64,000 nt of DNA from Pseudomonas sivasensis. GTDB lineage: Bacteria; Pseudomonadota; Gammaproteobacteria; Pseudomonadales; Pseudomonadaceae. Shown piece by piece: positions 54,669 to 64,000 of the stretch (the first letter of the stretch is position 1; each line of letters begins with the position of its first letter). Under the pieces are notes generated by a model, which saw only the letters and a program-made list of their open reading frames with translations, was not told where the DNA came from and searched no databases. Both the position numbers and the translations under genes were made by a program. The DNA lies in assembly GCF_013778505.1 (NCBI RefSeq), contig NZ_JAAOWU010000002.1, positions 248,001-312,000 on the forward strand, given 5' to 3'.

Positions 54669-55451
54669 TTACAGCAAAAAGTTTAAGCCCACGCAAAACA
54701 GCAAGCCGGCGAACAACCGCTTGAGCAACCGCGGCGACAACCGATGCGCCAGGCGTGCGCCAAAGCGGGCAAACACCATACTGGTCAGGGCAATGCCCAG
54801 CAGCGCCGGTAAATACACGAACCCTAGACTATGAGCGGGCAACAGCGGGTCATGCCAGCCCAGAATCATGAAACTTAATGCACTGGCCAGGGCAATCGGC
54901 AGGCCACAGGCGGACGAGGTGGCCACCGCCTGTTGCATCGGCACGCTGCGCCAGGTCAAAAACGGCACGGTCAGCGAGCCGCCGCCGATGCCGAAAATGG
55001 CCGAAGCCCAGCCAATCACCGTACCGGCCAGGGTCAGGCCGACCTTGCCTGGCACCGTTCGACTGGCCTTGGGCTTAACCTCCAGGGCCAGTTGCACGGC
55101 GATGATCAGCGCGAACACGCCAATGATCTTCTGCAAATGCGGACCGGAAATCGCCTCGGCGGTCAGCGCACCGAAACCTGCACCGATCAGGATGCCCACG
55201 GTCATCCACACAAAGATCGGCCAACGCACCGCGCCACGTCGGTGGTGCTCACGCACGGCATTGACCGAGGTAAAGATGATCGTCGCCAAGGATGTGCCTA
55301 CGGCCAAGTGAGTCAGCACCTGCGGGTCGAAGCCCTGCAAGGTGAAGCTGAACACCAGCACCGGCACGATAATGATCCCGCCGCCCACGCCAAACAGCCC
55401 GGCGAGCACACCCGCACAGGCGCCCAGCAGCAAATACAGCAGAAATTCCAT
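54669..55451 (-). CDS. TauE/SafE (TSUP) family permease
   Basis: The 260-residue protein has about eight hydrophobic helices and the two glycine-rich motifs of the family, GVGGGIIIVPVLV (near residue 22) and GIGGGSLTVPFL (near 154). TSUP proteins move sulfite, sulfonates or related organic anions. Substrate unknown. It is 65 bases upstream of lgt and divergent from the NRDE gene. Confidence 0.9.
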   Translation of the reverse strand: MEFLLYLLLGACAGVLAGLFGVGGGIIIVPVLVFSFTLQGFDPQVLTHLAVGTSLATIIFTSVNAVREHHRRGAVRWPIFVWMTVGILIGAGFGALTAEAISGPHLQKIIGVFALIIAVQLALEVKPKASRTVPGKVGLTLAGTVIGWASAIFGIGGGSLTVPFLTWRSVPMQQAVATSSACGLPIALASALSFMILGWHDPLLPAHSLGFVYLPALLGIALTSMVFARFGARLAHRLSPRLLKRLFAGLLFCVGLNFLL

Positions 55452-55572
55452 GGGAGCCCCCGAATCAAGTCCGGCATGTTAACGGATGGAAGGCATGCGG
55501 CCCAACTGGATACGATGGAACACCGCTGCCGGTGTGGGTAGAGTGGCAAAAAACACAAAAGGGAATCGCCTG

Positions 55573-56319
55573 ATGTGCCTGATTGTTTTCGCCTGGCGGC
55601 CGGGCCACGCCCAACCGCTGATCGTCGCGGCCAACCGTGACGAGTTCTATGCCCGCCCCAGTCTGCCGCTGGCCCAGTGGCCGGACGTGCCCGAAATCTA
55701 TGCCGGTCGCGATCAGGAAGCAGGCGGCACTTGGCTTGGCGTGAATGCCGATGGGCGATTTGCTGCCCTGACCAATATCCGTGATCCCCACCAACCGCCG
55801 GCACGAAAGTCACGCGGCGAACTGGTCGCGGGGTTCCTCAGTGGTTCACTGCCCATTGACGACTACTTGGCCGACGTTAACGGCCGATCGATTGAATACG
55901 CCGGGTTTAACCTGCTGGTGGGCACGCGGGATGAGTTGTGGCATTACAACGCCAATCACACCGAGCCCACGCAGTTGAAAGCGGGCGTGTACGGGTTATC
56001 CAACGCAGGGCTGGATACGCCTTGGCCGAAACTGCTTAAGGCCAAAGCTGCGCTGAGTGAGTTGCTGAACAATCCGCAACCCGAAGCGCTACTGGAGATT
56101 CTGAGCGATCCGCAGATCGCGCCCTTTGCTGAGTTGCCGGATACCGGCGTGGGGTTGGCGACTGAAAGCCTGTTATCGAGCGTATTTATCGCCAGCCCAA
56201 GTTATGGAACACGGGCGAGTACGGCGCTGATTGTAAATGCCGATGGCACGCGGCGGATGGTGGAGCGTAGCTTTGGGCCCCATGGTGGCCGACTCGGGGA
56301 AGTCGAACTCACGCTCTAG
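55573..56319 (+). CDS. NRDE family protein (TANGO2-like)
   Basis: Starts at ATG 55573 with an AAGGGA site upstream; the frame extends 29 codons further without a better start. The 248-residue protein begins MCLIVFAW and has NRDEF at 21-25, the family motif, with Cys2 in the position of an Ntn-type nucleophile. The GGTWLGVNADGRFA and NLRxP-like segments are present. Eukaryotic TANGO2 has been linked to heme and lipid handling; bacterial roles are unclear. Confidence 0.9.
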   Translation: MCLIVFAWRPGHAQPLIVAANRDEFYARPSLPLAQWPDVPEIYAGRDQEAGGTWLGVNADGRFAALTNIRDPHQPPARKSRGELVAGFLSGSLPIDDYLADVNGRSIEYAGFNLLVGTRDELWHYNANHTEPTQLKAGVYGLSNAGLDTPWPKLLKAKAALSELLNNPQPEALLEILSDPQIAPFAELPDTGVGLATESLLSSVFIASPSYGTRASTALIVNADGTRRMVERSFGPHGGRLGEVELTL

Positions 56320-56335
56320 ACACACCACAAAACCA

Positions 56336-56427
56336 ATGTGGGAGGGGGCTTGCTCCCGATGGCAGTGTGTCAGTCAGAATATCTGGTACTGACACACCGC
56401 CATCGGGAGCAAGCCCCCTCCCACATT
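56336..56427. repeat. REPIN, class A
   Basis: Copies with the TTGCTCCCGAT variant surround a near-perfect inner GTGTGTCAGTCAG/ACTGACACACCGC palindrome. It lies in the convergent gap between the NRDE gene and ptsP. Confidence 0.93.
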
Positions 56428-56445
56428 TTTGATCGCCGCCAGGCG

Positions 56446-58725
56446 TTAGAGGGTCTTGGCAGAGGCCGGATTGATCATCCGTGTCAGCCCAAGGTTCTTC
56501 AGCGCCAATTGCAGCGAGCTGTGGATAACTTGCGGGTTGTCGATGGTCATCAACTCAGCCAGCAGATCCTTGGCCATACTCAGCTCGACTTGGCGCAACA
56601 TCCATTTCACCTTCGGCAAGTTGGTGGCGTTCATCGACAGGCTGTCAAAGCCCATCGCCATCAACAGCACCGCCGCCGCCGGATCACCAGCCATTTCACC
56701 GCAGATGCTCACCGGCTTGCCTTCGGCATGGGCGTCGCGCACTACGTGTTGCAGCGCTTGCAGCACCGCCGGGTGCAGATAGTCGTAGAGATCGGCTACC
56801 CGTGGGTTGTTGCGGTCCACGGCCAGCAGGTATTGGGTCAGGTCGTTGGAGCCGACCGACAGGAAGTCCACCTGCCGCGCCAGTTCTTTGGCCTGGTACA
56901 CCGCCGCTGGAATTTCGATCATGACGCCAATCGGCGGCATCGGTACGTCAGCGCCTTCATCGCGCACCTCGCCCCAGGCGCGGTGGATCAAATGCAGCGC
57001 CTCCTCCAGCTCATGAGTGCCGGAGATCATCGGCAACAGGATGCGCAGGTTGTTCAGCCCTTCGCTGGCCTTAAGCATGGCGCGAGTCTGTACGAGGAAA
57101 ATTTCCGGGTGGTCGAGCGTGACGCGAATCCCGCGCCAGCCGAGGAAGGGGTTGTCTTCCTTGATCGGGAAATACGACAGTGACTTGTCGCCGCCAATGT
57201 CCAGGCTGCGCATGGTCACCGGCAACGGATGGAAGGCTTGCAGTTGCTCGCGATAAATCGCCAGCTGCTCCTTCTCACTCGGGAAACGCTGGTTGATCAT
57301 GAACGGCACTTCGGTGCGGTACAGCCCCACGCCCTCGGCACCGCGCTGCTGCGCCCGGGCCACGTCGGCCAGCAGTCCGGTATTCACCAACAGCGGTACG
57401 CGGTGACCATCGGTGGTCACGCACGGCAACTCGCGCAATGAATCCAGGCCCAGCGCCAGTTGTTTCTCCTCTTCCACCACTTCGGCGTATTGCTTGCGCA
57501 GCACGTCGCTGGGGTTGGTGAAGACTTCACCACGATGGCCATCGACGATCATGTCGATGCCATCGACCTTGGAGTACGGCAGGTCCACTAGGCCCATCAC
57601 CGTCGGAATGCCCATGGCGCGGGCCAGGATCGCGACGTGGGAGTTACCCGAACCGAGAACCGAGACCAAGCCCACCAGTTTGCCTTCCGGCACTTCGCCG
57701 AGCATGGTAGCGGTCAGTTCTTCACTGATCAGGATGGTGTTGTCGGGGTAGACCAGGTTGGTAGTGCGGTCTTCCTGCAGGTAAGCCAGCAGACGGCGAC
57801 CCAGGTCGCGCACATCCGAGGCACGCTCGCGCAGGTAGGCGTCGTCCATCAATTCGAAACGGTTGACGTGATCAGTGACCACTTGGCGCAGTGCGCCCTG
57901 GGCCCATTGGCCGGTCTTGATCACGGTTTTGACTTCGTTCCCGAGGGACGCGTCGTCGAGCATCATCTGGTAAACGTCGAACAGCGCACGTTCTTCAGGG
58001 CGCAGCTGGGTGGCCAGCTTGGTCGACAGGTTGCGCATGTCGGCGCGCACGCCTTCCAGGGCGGTCTTGAACAGTTTGATTTCGGCGTCGATGTCGTTGA
58101 CGGTCTTGTCCGGCACCACATCCAGGTCGGCCGGTGGCAGCATGACCACCGCCGTACCGACGGCAGCACCCGGCGAACCCGGTACGCCGACGAACTTGGC
58201 TTCCTGGATGCCCTTGCCCTGACGGCCCAGGCCGCGAATCGAACCCGTGGCCTCGGCGTGGGCAATAACCCCGGCGAGCTGCGCGCTCATGGTCACGAGG
58301 AAGGCTTCTTCACCTTCGTCGAACTGGCGACGTTCTTTTTGCTGGATGACCAACACGCCGACAACGCGGCGGTGGTGAATGATCGGTGCGCCGAGGAATG
58401 ACGCGTAGCGCTCTTCGCCGGTTTCGGCAAAGTAGCGATAACGCGGGTGATCGGCCGCGTTTTCAAGGTTGAGGGGTTCTTCACGCGTCCCCACCAGGCC
58501 CACCAGACCTTCATTGGGCGCCATGCTGACTTTGCCGATGGAGCGCTTGTTCAAGCCCTCCGTGGCCATCAGCACAAAACGATTGGTCTCTGGGTCCAGC
58601 AGGTAAACCGAGCAGACCTGGCTGCCCATGGCTTCCTTGACGCGCAACACAATAATCCCCAACGCCGCCTTGAGATCCTTGGCGGAGTTAACTTCCTGGA
58701 CGATCTTGCGCAGCGTATTGAGCAT
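56446..58725 (-). CDS. ptsP: Phosphoenolpyruvate-protein phosphotransferase PtsP (EI-Ntr)
   Basis: This enzyme starts the nitrogen phosphotransfer chain (PtsP to NPr to EIIA-Ntr). The 759-residue protein has an N-terminal GAF domain (about 17-155), the EI N-terminal helical part, and the phosphohistidine motif GNSHVAILARAMG near residue 360. The PEP-binding barrel follows with GVMIEIPAAV, SVGSNDLTQY and SICGEMAGDP. The GAF domain separates EI-Ntr from sugar EI. rppH lies 22 bases upstream in the same operon. Confidence 0.96.
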   Translation of the reverse strand: MLNTLRKIVQEVNSAKDLKAALGIIVLRVKEAMGSQVCSVYLLDPETNRFVLMATEGLNKRSIGKVSMAPNEGLVGLVGTREEPLNLENAADHPRYRYFAETGEERYASFLGAPIIHHRRVVGVLVIQQKERRQFDEGEEAFLVTMSAQLAGVIAHAEATGSIRGLGRQGKGIQEAKFVGVPGSPGAAVGTAVVMLPPADLDVVPDKTVNDIDAEIKLFKTALEGVRADMRNLSTKLATQLRPEERALFDVYQMMLDDASLGNEVKTVIKTGQWAQGALRQVVTDHVNRFELMDDAYLRERASDVRDLGRRLLAYLQEDRTTNLVYPDNTILISEELTATMLGEVPEGKLVGLVSVLGSGNSHVAILARAMGIPTVMGLVDLPYSKVDGIDMIVDGHRGEVFTNPSDVLRKQYAEVVEEEKQLALGLDSLRELPCVTTDGHRVPLLVNTGLLADVARAQQRGAEGVGLYRTEVPFMINQRFPSEKEQLAIYREQLQAFHPLPVTMRSLDIGGDKSLSYFPIKEDNPFLGWRGIRVTLDHPEIFLVQTRAMLKASEGLNNLRILLPMISGTHELEEALHLIHRAWGEVRDEGADVPMPPIGVMIEIPAAVYQAKELARQVDFLSVGSNDLTQYLLAVDRNNPRVADLYDYLHPAVLQALQHVVRDAHAEGKPVSICGEMAGDPAAAVLLMAMGFDSLSMNATNLPKVKWMLRQVELSMAKDLLAELMTIDNPQVIHSSLQLALKNLGLTRMINPASAKTL

Positions 58726-58747
58726 GGCTCGGGGTCGAACTCCGTCG

Positions 58748-59227
58748 TCAGTCGCGCGCTAAAAGGCGCGGGGCAAGCTCTTTGAGAGCGCGACGATAAA
58801 CCTCGCGCTTGAATGTCACCACCTGGCCCAACGGGTACCAATAGCTGACCCAACGCCAGCCATCGAACTCCGGTTTACCGGTCAAATCCATCCGCACCCG
58901 CTGCTCGTTGGAGATCAGGCGCAGGAGAAACCATTTCTGCTTCTGGCCGATGCACAGCGGTTGGCTGTGGGTACGCACCAGGCGTTGCGGCAAACGATAG
59001 CGCAACCAGCCACGGGTACAGGCCAGAATCTGCACATCTTCGCGCTCAAGGCCGACTTCTTCGTTCAACTCACGGTACAAGGCGTCTTCAGGGGTTTCGT
59101 CGGGGTTGATTCCGCCTTGAGGAAACTGCCAGGCATCTTGGTTGATTCGGCGAGCCCATAGCACCTGTCCGGCATCATTCGTAAGAATAATCCCGACATT
59201 AGGACGGAAACCATCGGGGTCGATCAC
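58748..59227 (-). CDS. rppH: RNA pyrophosphohydrolase RppH
   Basis: The start is placed at GTG 59227 because a GAGG site lies 10 bases upstream and the 159-residue product matches RppH; an ATG frame to 59287 adds unrelated residues. The Nudix box [16 protein letters not shown] continues into LNEEVGL. RppH removes pyrophosphate from mRNA 5' ends and triggers decay. It is first in the rppH-ptsP operon, an arrangement seen in other gamma-proteobacteria. Confidence 0.95.
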   Translation of the reverse strand: MIDPDGFRPNVGIILTNDAGQVLWARRINQDAWQFPQGGINPDETPEDALYRELNEEVGLEREDVQILACTRGWLRYRLPQRLVRTHSQPLCIGQKQKWFLLRLISNEQRVRMDLTGKPEFDGWRWVSYWYPLGQVVTFKREVYRRALKELAPRLLARD

Positions 59228-59370
59228 GGCAACAACCTCGCAAACGCATGTCGCCGCATTGTTCCACAAAGGTTGCGCAAGCGGCAACGAGGCTTCTTAG
59301 CTTATGTGCACTCTTGTGAAAAGACCGTATTCTGGACGCCTTTTTACAGACTTTTCAGCGAGTAACTGCA

Positions 59371-60030
59371 ATGCGCCTGGCTTTATTCGACTTGGACAAC
59401 ACCCTTATCGGCGGTGACAGCGACCACGCGTGGGGCGATTACCTGTGCGAACGCGGGATTCTCGACCCGGTAGCCTACAAGGCCCGCAACGACGAGTTCT
59501 ATCAGGACTACCTGGCCGGCAAGCTGGACAACGCCGCCTACCTGAATTTCTGCCTGGAAATCCTCGGCCGCACCGAAATGGCCCAACTGGATGAGTGGCA
59601 CAACGACTATATGCGCGACTGCATCGAGCCGATCATGCTGCCACTGGCCGTCGAACTGCTGGCCAAGCACCGCGCCGCTGGCGACAAGCTGGTGATCATC
59701 ACCGCCACCAACCGTTTCGTCACCGCGCCAATTGCCGCACGCCTGGGCGTTGAAACCCTCATCGCCACCGAGTGCGAGATGGAAGATGGCCGATACACTG
59801 GGCGCAGCACTGACGTGCCGTGCTTCCGAGAAGGCAAGGTGACGCGCTTGAATCGTTGGTTGGAAGAAACGGGGTATAGCCTGGAAGACAGCTACTTCTA
59901 TAGCGACTCGATGAATGACCTGCCGCTATTGGAGCAAGTGACGCATCCGGTGGCGGTGGATCCGGATCCGAATCTGCGCGCTGAAGCCGAGAAACGTGGT
60001 TGGCCGGTGATTACGCTGCGTAGCGAGTAA
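59371..60030 (+). CDS. HAD family (IB) phosphatase, SerB-like
   Basis: The 219-residue protein has HAD motif I DLDNT (7-11), motif II VIITATN, a motif III lysine in FREGKV, and motif [12 protein letters not shown]. The long helical cap after motif I places it in HAD subfamily IB (TIGR01490-like) with phosphoserine phosphatase relatives. The substrate is not known. It is divergent from rppH and convergent with the DUF2269 gene. Confidence 0.9.
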   Translation: MRLALFDLDNTLIGGDSDHAWGDYLCERGILDPVAYKARNDEFYQDYLAGKLDNAAYLNFCLEILGRTEMAQLDEWHNDYMRDCIEPIMLPLAVELLAKHRAAGDKLVIITATNRFVTAPIAARLGVETLIATECEMEDGRYTGRSTDVPCFREGKVTRLNRWLEETGYSLEDSYFYSDSMNDLPLLEQVTHPVAVDPDPNLRAEAEKRGWPVITLRSE

Positions 60031-60032
60031 CC

Positions 60033-60164
60033 GTGGTGAGCGGGCTTGCCCCGAGCTGGGCTGCGAAGCAGCCCCAAAACCTGCCAACCGGTCTTATCAG
60101 GAAAAATGCGGGCCTTTGTCAGGGCCGCTTCGCAGCTCAGCGCGGGGCAAGCTCGCTCACCACA
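60033..60164. repeat. REPIN of the second family
   Basis: Converging GTGAGCGGGCTTGCCCCG-type copies with slightly altered ends (CCGAGC left; GCTCGCTCACC right) and the inner GGGCTGCGAAGCAGCCCC-like pair. It starts 3 bases after the HAD stop, in the convergent gap with DUF2269. Confidence 0.9.
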
Positions 60165-60179
60165 GAAGCCCTCACCGCG

Positions 60180-60593
60180 TTAAACCGGCTTGGCGCCCAT
60201 GAGCCCGGCAATCGCCACAAACCCCACCAGGCTCACCACCGCCAGCACCAGAGTGAAATTCAGGCTGCCGCCCTCGCCTTTCCGCAAGCGATTGAGCCGT
60301 GCCACCAGCCAGAACCACGCCAGCGCCGCCACGGTGTAGAGAATGCTGGAGCCCAGAATCCAAGTCTGCCCCAATGGCCAGCCGACCAGGTGCACCAGCC
60401 ACCAGCCGGTGAACGGCATGCTCACCATACAAATACCCATCAGCAACCACACAAACGCCCACGGACGCTGCACGGTGACGGCTGGGCCGGCGCTGCGTTT
60501 ACGCCAGGCCAGTAGCGCCAAGCCAAGGCCGCTGAGCAACAACACCACGGTGGCCGCGATGTGGACAACTTTCAGGGTGATCAGGGTTTCCAT
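60180..60593 (-). CDS. DUF2269 membrane protein
   Basis: The 137-residue protein has four predicted membrane helices and begins METLITLKVVHIAATVVLL, as DUF2269 proteins do. A conserved His near the start (His11) and a WWLV segment in helix 2 fit that family, whose function is unknown. It lies 42 bases downstream of ilvA on the same strand. Confidence 0.85.
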   Translation of the reverse strand: METLITLKVVHIAATVVLLLSGLGLALLAWRKRSAGPAVTVQRPWAFVWLLMGICMVSMPFTGWWLVHLVGWPLGQTWILGSSILYTVAALAWFWLVARLNRLRKGEGGSLNFTLVLAVVSLVGFVAIAGLMGAKPV

Positions 60594-60635
60594 GTTTCGT
60601 ATTCCTTAGAGGCTGCCCCCAATCAGCGTAGTCGC

Positions 60636-62150
60636 TCAACCGAGGAACAGTTTGTAGGCCGGGTTATCACTTTCATCCCAATACGGGTAGCCAATCGCCT
60701 CCAGCGCTGCCGGTACCAGGTGACGCTCGTTCGCCGGCACTTGCAGGCCGGCGACCACACGACCATCAGCCGCGCCGTGGTTGCGATAGTGGAACATCGA
60801 GATATTCCAGCGCCCGCCCAACTTGTTAAGAAAGTTGAACAGCGCCCCCGGACGCTCCGGGAACTCAAAGCGAAACACCACTTCATTGCTGACGTGCGCG
60901 GCATGCCCACCGACCATATGGCGGATGTGCAGCTTGGCCAGTTCGTTCTCTGTCAGGTCGAGCACCGGGAAACCCTGCTCGGTGAGACTGGCGATCAGCG
61001 CGCTGCGCGGGTCGGTTTCCGGGTGGGTCTGCACGCCGACAAAGATGTGCGCCTCGCTGCCGGAGTGGTAACGGTAGTTAAATTCGGTGATCTGGCGCTT
61101 GCCCACGGCCTCGCAGAACGCCTTGAAGCTGCCCGGTTTCTCAGGGATGGTCACGGCGATGATGGCTTCACGGCCTTCACCCAACTCAGCGCGCTCAGCC
61201 ACGTGGCGCAGGCGGTCGAAGTTAACGTTGGCCCCGGAGTCGATGGCGACGAACGTCTTGCCGCTGACACCACGGGTCTCAACGTACTTCTTGATCCCGG
61301 CCACACCCAACGCGCCTGCTGGCTCGGTGATGGAGCGGGTATCGTCGTAGATGTCCTTGATCGCCGCACAGATTTCATCGGTGCTCACGGTGATCACTTC
61401 GTCGACATAGTCTTTGCAGATTTCAAAGGTGTGCTGGCCGATCTGCGCCACCGCCACGCCGTCGGCAAAGATCCCAACCGTCGGCAAGACCACGCGCTCA
61501 CCCGCGGCCATGGCAGCTTGCAGGCAGTTGGAGTCGTCCGGCTCGACGCCGATGACCTTGATTTCCGGGCGCAGGTATTTCACGTACGCCGCGATGCCCG
61601 CGATCAAACCACCGCCACCCACGGGTACGAAGATCGCATCCAGCGGCCCTGGATGCTGGCGCAGAATCTCCATCGCCACGGTGCCCTGCCCGGCAATGGT
61701 GTGCGGATCATCGTAGGGGTGAATGTAGACGTAGCCTTTTTCGTCGACCAGTTTCAGCGAGTAGGCCAGCGCCTCTGGGAAAGAGTCGCCATGCAGCACC
61801 ACTTTACCGCCGCGAGAGCGCACGCCTTCGACCTTGATCTCAGGGGTGGTCTTGGGCATCACAATAGTGGCCTTGACCCCCAGCACCTTGGCCGCCAGGG
61901 CCAGGCCCTGCGCATGGTTGCCCGCCGACGCCGTGACTACGCCGCGTGCGCGCTCTTCAGCCGTCAACTGAGTCAGCTTGTTGTACGCGCCGCGAATCTT
62001 GAACGAGAACACCGGCTGCAAGTCTTCGCGCTTGAGCCAGACCTTGTTGCCCAGCCGCTCGGAGAGCTGGCGGGCGGTCTGCAGCGGGGTTTCTACGGCA
62101 ACGTCGTAAACGCGCGAGGTGAGGATCTTTTTGACGTACTGTTCAAGCAT
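60636..62150 (-). CDS. ilvA: Threonine ammonia-lyase, biosynthetic (IlvA)
   Basis: IlvA deaminates threonine to 2-oxobutanoate, the first step to isoleucine. The 504-residue protein has the PLP lysine Lys51 ([11 protein letters not shown]), the phosphate-binding Gly loop VGGGGLIAG, and a C-terminal regulatory region of about 170 residues with two ACT-like units, as in the allosteric biosynthetic enzyme. ilvD is also in this window but 24 kb away. It is divergent from rpiA. Confidence 0.97.
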   Translation of the reverse strand: MLEQYVKKILTSRVYDVAVETPLQTARQLSERLGNKVWLKREDLQPVFSFKIRGAYNKLTQLTAEERARGVVTASAGNHAQGLALAAKVLGVKATIVMPKTTPEIKVEGVRSRGGKVVLHGDSFPEALAYSLKLVDEKGYVYIHPYDDPHTIAGQGTVAMEILRQHPGPLDAIFVPVGGGGLIAGIAAYVKYLRPEIKVIGVEPDDSNCLQAAMAAGERVVLPTVGIFADGVAVAQIGQHTFEICKDYVDEVITVSTDEICAAIKDIYDDTRSITEPAGALGVAGIKKYVETRGVSGKTFVAIDSGANVNFDRLRHVAERAELGEGREAIIAVTIPEKPGSFKAFCEAVGKRQITEFNYRYHSGSEAHIFVGVQTHPETDPRSALIASLTEQGFPVLDLTENELAKLHIRHMVGGHAAHVSNEVVFRFEFPERPGALFNFLNKLGGRWNISMFHYRNHGAADGRVVAGLQVPANERHLVPAALEAIGYPYWDESDNPAYKLFLG

Positions 62151-62242
62151 CGGCGGGAATCACTGGGCGAGTTGGGCAGGGCCGAGGAGTCTAACCCGGC
62201 TTTTGGCCGTACGACCACACGAATCCCGAGGTTTTGTTGGGT

Positions 62243-62248
62243 TATACT
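62243..62248 (+). promoter_or_regulatory. Candidate -10 box for rpiA
   Basis: TATACT lies 39 bases before the rpiA start in the 136-base divergent gap with ilvA. The -35 region is not clear. Confidence 0.35.
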
Positions 62249-62286
62249 CGCGCCCCTCTTTACTCCCCGCCCGTTCCGGAGCCCGC

Positions 62287-62958
62287 ATGACCCAGGATCA
62301 ACTCAAACAGGCAGTGGCACAGGCCGCTGTCGATTTAATCCTTCCTAAACTCGACGACAAAAGCATCGTCGGTGTCGGCACCGGCTCCACTGCCAACTGC
62401 TTTATCGATGCGCTGGCCCAGCACAAGGGCGCGTTCGATGGCGCCGTGGCCAGCTCCGAAGCCACTGCCGCACGCCTGAAAGGCCATGGCATTCCGGTGT
62501 ACGAGCTCAACACCGTGAGCGACCTGGAGTTCTATGTCGACGGCGCCGATGAGAGCGACGCGCACCTGAACCTGATCAAGGGCGGCGGCGCAGCCCTGAC
62601 TCGCGAGAAGATCGTCGCGGCCGTGGCCAAGACCTTCATCTGCATCGCCGACGCCAGCAAGCTGGTACCGGTGCTCGGCGCATTCCCGCTGCCGGTGGAA
62701 GTCATCCCGATGGCCCGCAGCCACGTGGCCCGCGAGCTGGTGAAGCTGGGCGGCGATCCGGTGTACCGCGAAGGCGTGCTGACCGACAACGGCAACATCA
62801 TCCTCGACGTATTCAATATGCAGATCACCAATCCGGTGGAGCTTGAAACGCAGATCAATGCCATCGTCGGCGTGGTCACCAACGGCCTGTTCGCTGCGCG
62901 TCCGGCGGATGTGCTGCTCTTGGGCACTTCAGAAGGCGTGAAAACCCTCAAGGCCTGA
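62287..62958 (+). CDS. rpiA: Ribose-5-phosphate isomerase A
   Basis: RpiA interconverts ribose 5-phosphate and ribulose 5-phosphate. Start at ATG 62287 gives 223 residues; the upstream frame is non-coding. Motifs seen: [19 protein letters not shown] (active-site Asp), [12 protein letters not shown] with the catalytic Glu/Lys, and DNGNIILDV. Divergent from ilvA, convergent with the SdiA-regulated gene. Confidence 0.97.
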   Translation: MTQDQLKQAVAQAAVDLILPKLDDKSIVGVGTGSTANCFIDALAQHKGAFDGAVASSEATAARLKGHGIPVYELNTVSDLEFYVDGADESDAHLNLIKGGGAALTREKIVAAVAKTFICIADASKLVPVLGAFPLPVEVIPMARSHVARELVKLGGDPVYREGVLTDNGNIILDVFNMQITNPVELETQINAIVGVVTNGLFAARPADVLLLGTSEGVKTLKA

Positions 62959-62973
62959 GGACACCACCAATCC

Positions 62974-63000
62974 AATGTGGGAGGGGGCCTGCCCCCGAAT
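62974..63000. repeat. Single REP copy (truncated REPIN)
   Basis: One REP (TGTGGGAGGGGGCCTGCCCCCGA) is followed by GGCGGTATGTCAG, which is the start of a class A inner core, and then by the end of the next gene at 63010. The second half of the REPIN is missing. Confidence 0.85.
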
Positions 63001-63009
63001 GGCGGTATG

Positions 63010-63924
63010 TCAGGGACTGGGTTTCTTGAACACGTAGAACAGGTTCGGCTCGCTGACCAGGTACAACGTACCTTCGTCGTCCATGGCGATCCCTTCGGCC
63101 TGAGGCACACGTTTTTTCAGGCCATGGCGCCCATTGAGTAGAGAAAGACTGCTCAATGGGCGACCGTCGATATCCAGTTCCAACACCAAAAATGACTCAT
63201 CCGACAGCGCCAGCAGATGGCCGCTGCGCTCGTCGTATTGCAGGCTCGACAGATCGCGTACAAACAGCCCGGCGTCACGCTTGGGGTTATTGATCACGTG
63301 CACCGAGTAGGTTTTTTCCGGCTTGAAATGAGGAAACCCGTGGACCTCATAGATCAACATCGGATCGCGCTCCTTGGCCACGAACAGGCGCTTGCCCACT
63401 GAGTCATAGGCCAACCCCTCAAAGCCCTTGTTGCCACCTACATGCAGGCCCAGGGTCATTTGCTCTGCATCCGCGGCGTCGAGGAACTGGGTGTCGTCGT
63501 CCACATGCACCTTGATCAGGCGCTGTTGGCGTTCATCGGTGATGACGTAGATGTTGTCGCTGATGAACTCCACGGCCTCGGCATCACCAAATCCCACCAA
63601 GGGAATGCGCCGCAGGATCTTGCCGTCCAGCGACAACTCGATCAGTTCGGCGTTTTGATTGGTCACGGTAAACAGGCTTTTGCGCACAGGGTCATAGGTG
63701 AGTGCCGAGACATCGTCATCGAGCCCCTCGATGACTTGGGCCTCCAGCGTTACCCGGTAATCGGCGAGGCCAATGGAACGCTCATCGGCGGGATGACGCC
63801 ATGCCTGCCAATTGAACCAAGCGCGCTCGAACAAGCGAAAGTGCTGCCCAGCGACCCCGGCGCAGATCAAGGCGATCAGCACGAACAGAAAAAGAATGGG
63901 CTTGGGGCGGGCAAGTCGGCGCAT
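63010..63924 (-). CDS. SdiA-regulated domain protein (YjiK-like)
   Basis: The 304-residue protein has an N-terminal membrane anchor (about 9-27) and a periplasmic beta-propeller-like domain. Repeated blade motifs (SALTYDPVRKSLFTVTN, FEGLAYDSVGKRLFVAKE, LSSLQYDERSGHLLALSDE) match the SdiA-regulated family (YjiK). The ligand and role are unknown. No quorum-sensing regulator is near. The region upstream (63925-64000) is non-coding with no clear promoter. Confidence 0.87.
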   Translation of the reverse strand: MRRLARPKPILFLFVLIALICAGVAGQHFRLFERAWFNWQAWRHPADERSIGLADYRVTLEAQVIEGLDDDVSALTYDPVRKSLFTVTNQNAELIELSLDGKILRRIPLVGFGDAEAVEFISDNIYVITDERQQRLIKVHVDDDTQFLDAADAEQMTLGLHVGGNKGFEGLAYDSVGKRLFVAKERDPMLIYEVHGFPHFKPEKTYSVHVINNPKRDAGLFVRDLSSLQYDERSGHLLALSDESFLVLELDIDGRPLSSLSLLNGRHGLKKRVPQAEGIAMDDEGTLYLVSEPNLFYVFKKPSP

Positions 63925-64000
63925 TGGGCGGGCTCAAAATCAAAAGTGGCGAATGAATATCACGCCTGTCTGAATTTAAACTTAAACGCGCCCGGATGTC

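Noticed and set aside
60561-62348. 595-codon open frame opposite ilvA
   Set aside because: Antisense shadow of ilvA, which has PLP and ACT-like motifs; it also runs through the rpiA promoter region.

Overview
The window is chromosomal DNA from a Pseudomonas of the fluorescens type. This rests on GC-rich coding, the housekeeping gene order, and the many REP/REPIN palindromes of the kind described in P. fluorescens genomes. I found no rRNA, tRNA, prophage, insertion sequence or CRISPR array. About 58 protein genes fill the window, and no gap between genes exceeds roughly 280 bases.

Layout. 1-4.7 kb: partial TM2 protein, NlpC/P60 peptidase, pilT, and the yggS-proC-yggT operon. 4.8-9.1 kb: metX-metW-DUF4426-rdgB-hemW-DUF3392, tightly packed. 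9.2-11.5 kb (minus strand): trmB, thiG, thiS and DUF423. 11.5-20.1 kb: mtgA, rpoH, ftsX-ftsE-ftsY, a pair of M16 peptidases, and rsmD. 20.3-27.4 kb: a YheT hydrolase, a sulfurtransferase, the laoR/laoC-laoB-laoA long-chain alcohol oxidation locus, and coaD. 27.6-36.3 kb: ferredoxin, mutM, an HDOD protein, rlmI, an MFS exporter, a DUF4153 membrane protein and ilvD. 36.5-42.6 kb: phosphorylcholine phosphatase, cystine transporter, folA, and a coupled DUF2868/DUF3482 membrane-protein/GTPase pair. 42.6-52.8 kb is the most accessory-looking part: an orphan Asp-rich protein, a 2-aminoethylphosphonate (AEP) module (LysR regulator, three ABC transporter genes, FAD oxidoreductase, PhnZ-like HD oxygenase) and the cadA/cadR metal-efflux pair. 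52.9-64 kb: thyA, lgt, a TSUP permease, an NRDE protein, ptsP, rppH, a HAD hydrolase, DUF2269, ilvA, rpiA and a SdiA-regulated-domain protein.

The backbone resembles, in reverse, the P. aeruginosa region that runs from pilT to rpiA. The 36.5-39.2 kb and 42.6-52.8 kb blocks look like lineage-specific additions.

Most interesting points: (1) REP elements lie in every convergent gap with room for one and in no divergent gap; (2) a perfect 7-bp inverted repeat sits exactly between the -35 and -10 of the lao promoter; (3) the AEP module has a PhnZ-type oxygenase with all expected metal ligands but no PhnY, PhnW or PhnX beside it; (4) the DUF2868/DUF3482 pair overlaps by 8 bases and looks like an uncharacterised membrane GTPase system; (5) rpoH carries a candidate AlgU-type promoter; (6) cadA/cadR share a textbook MerR-type promoter with a 19-bp spacer.
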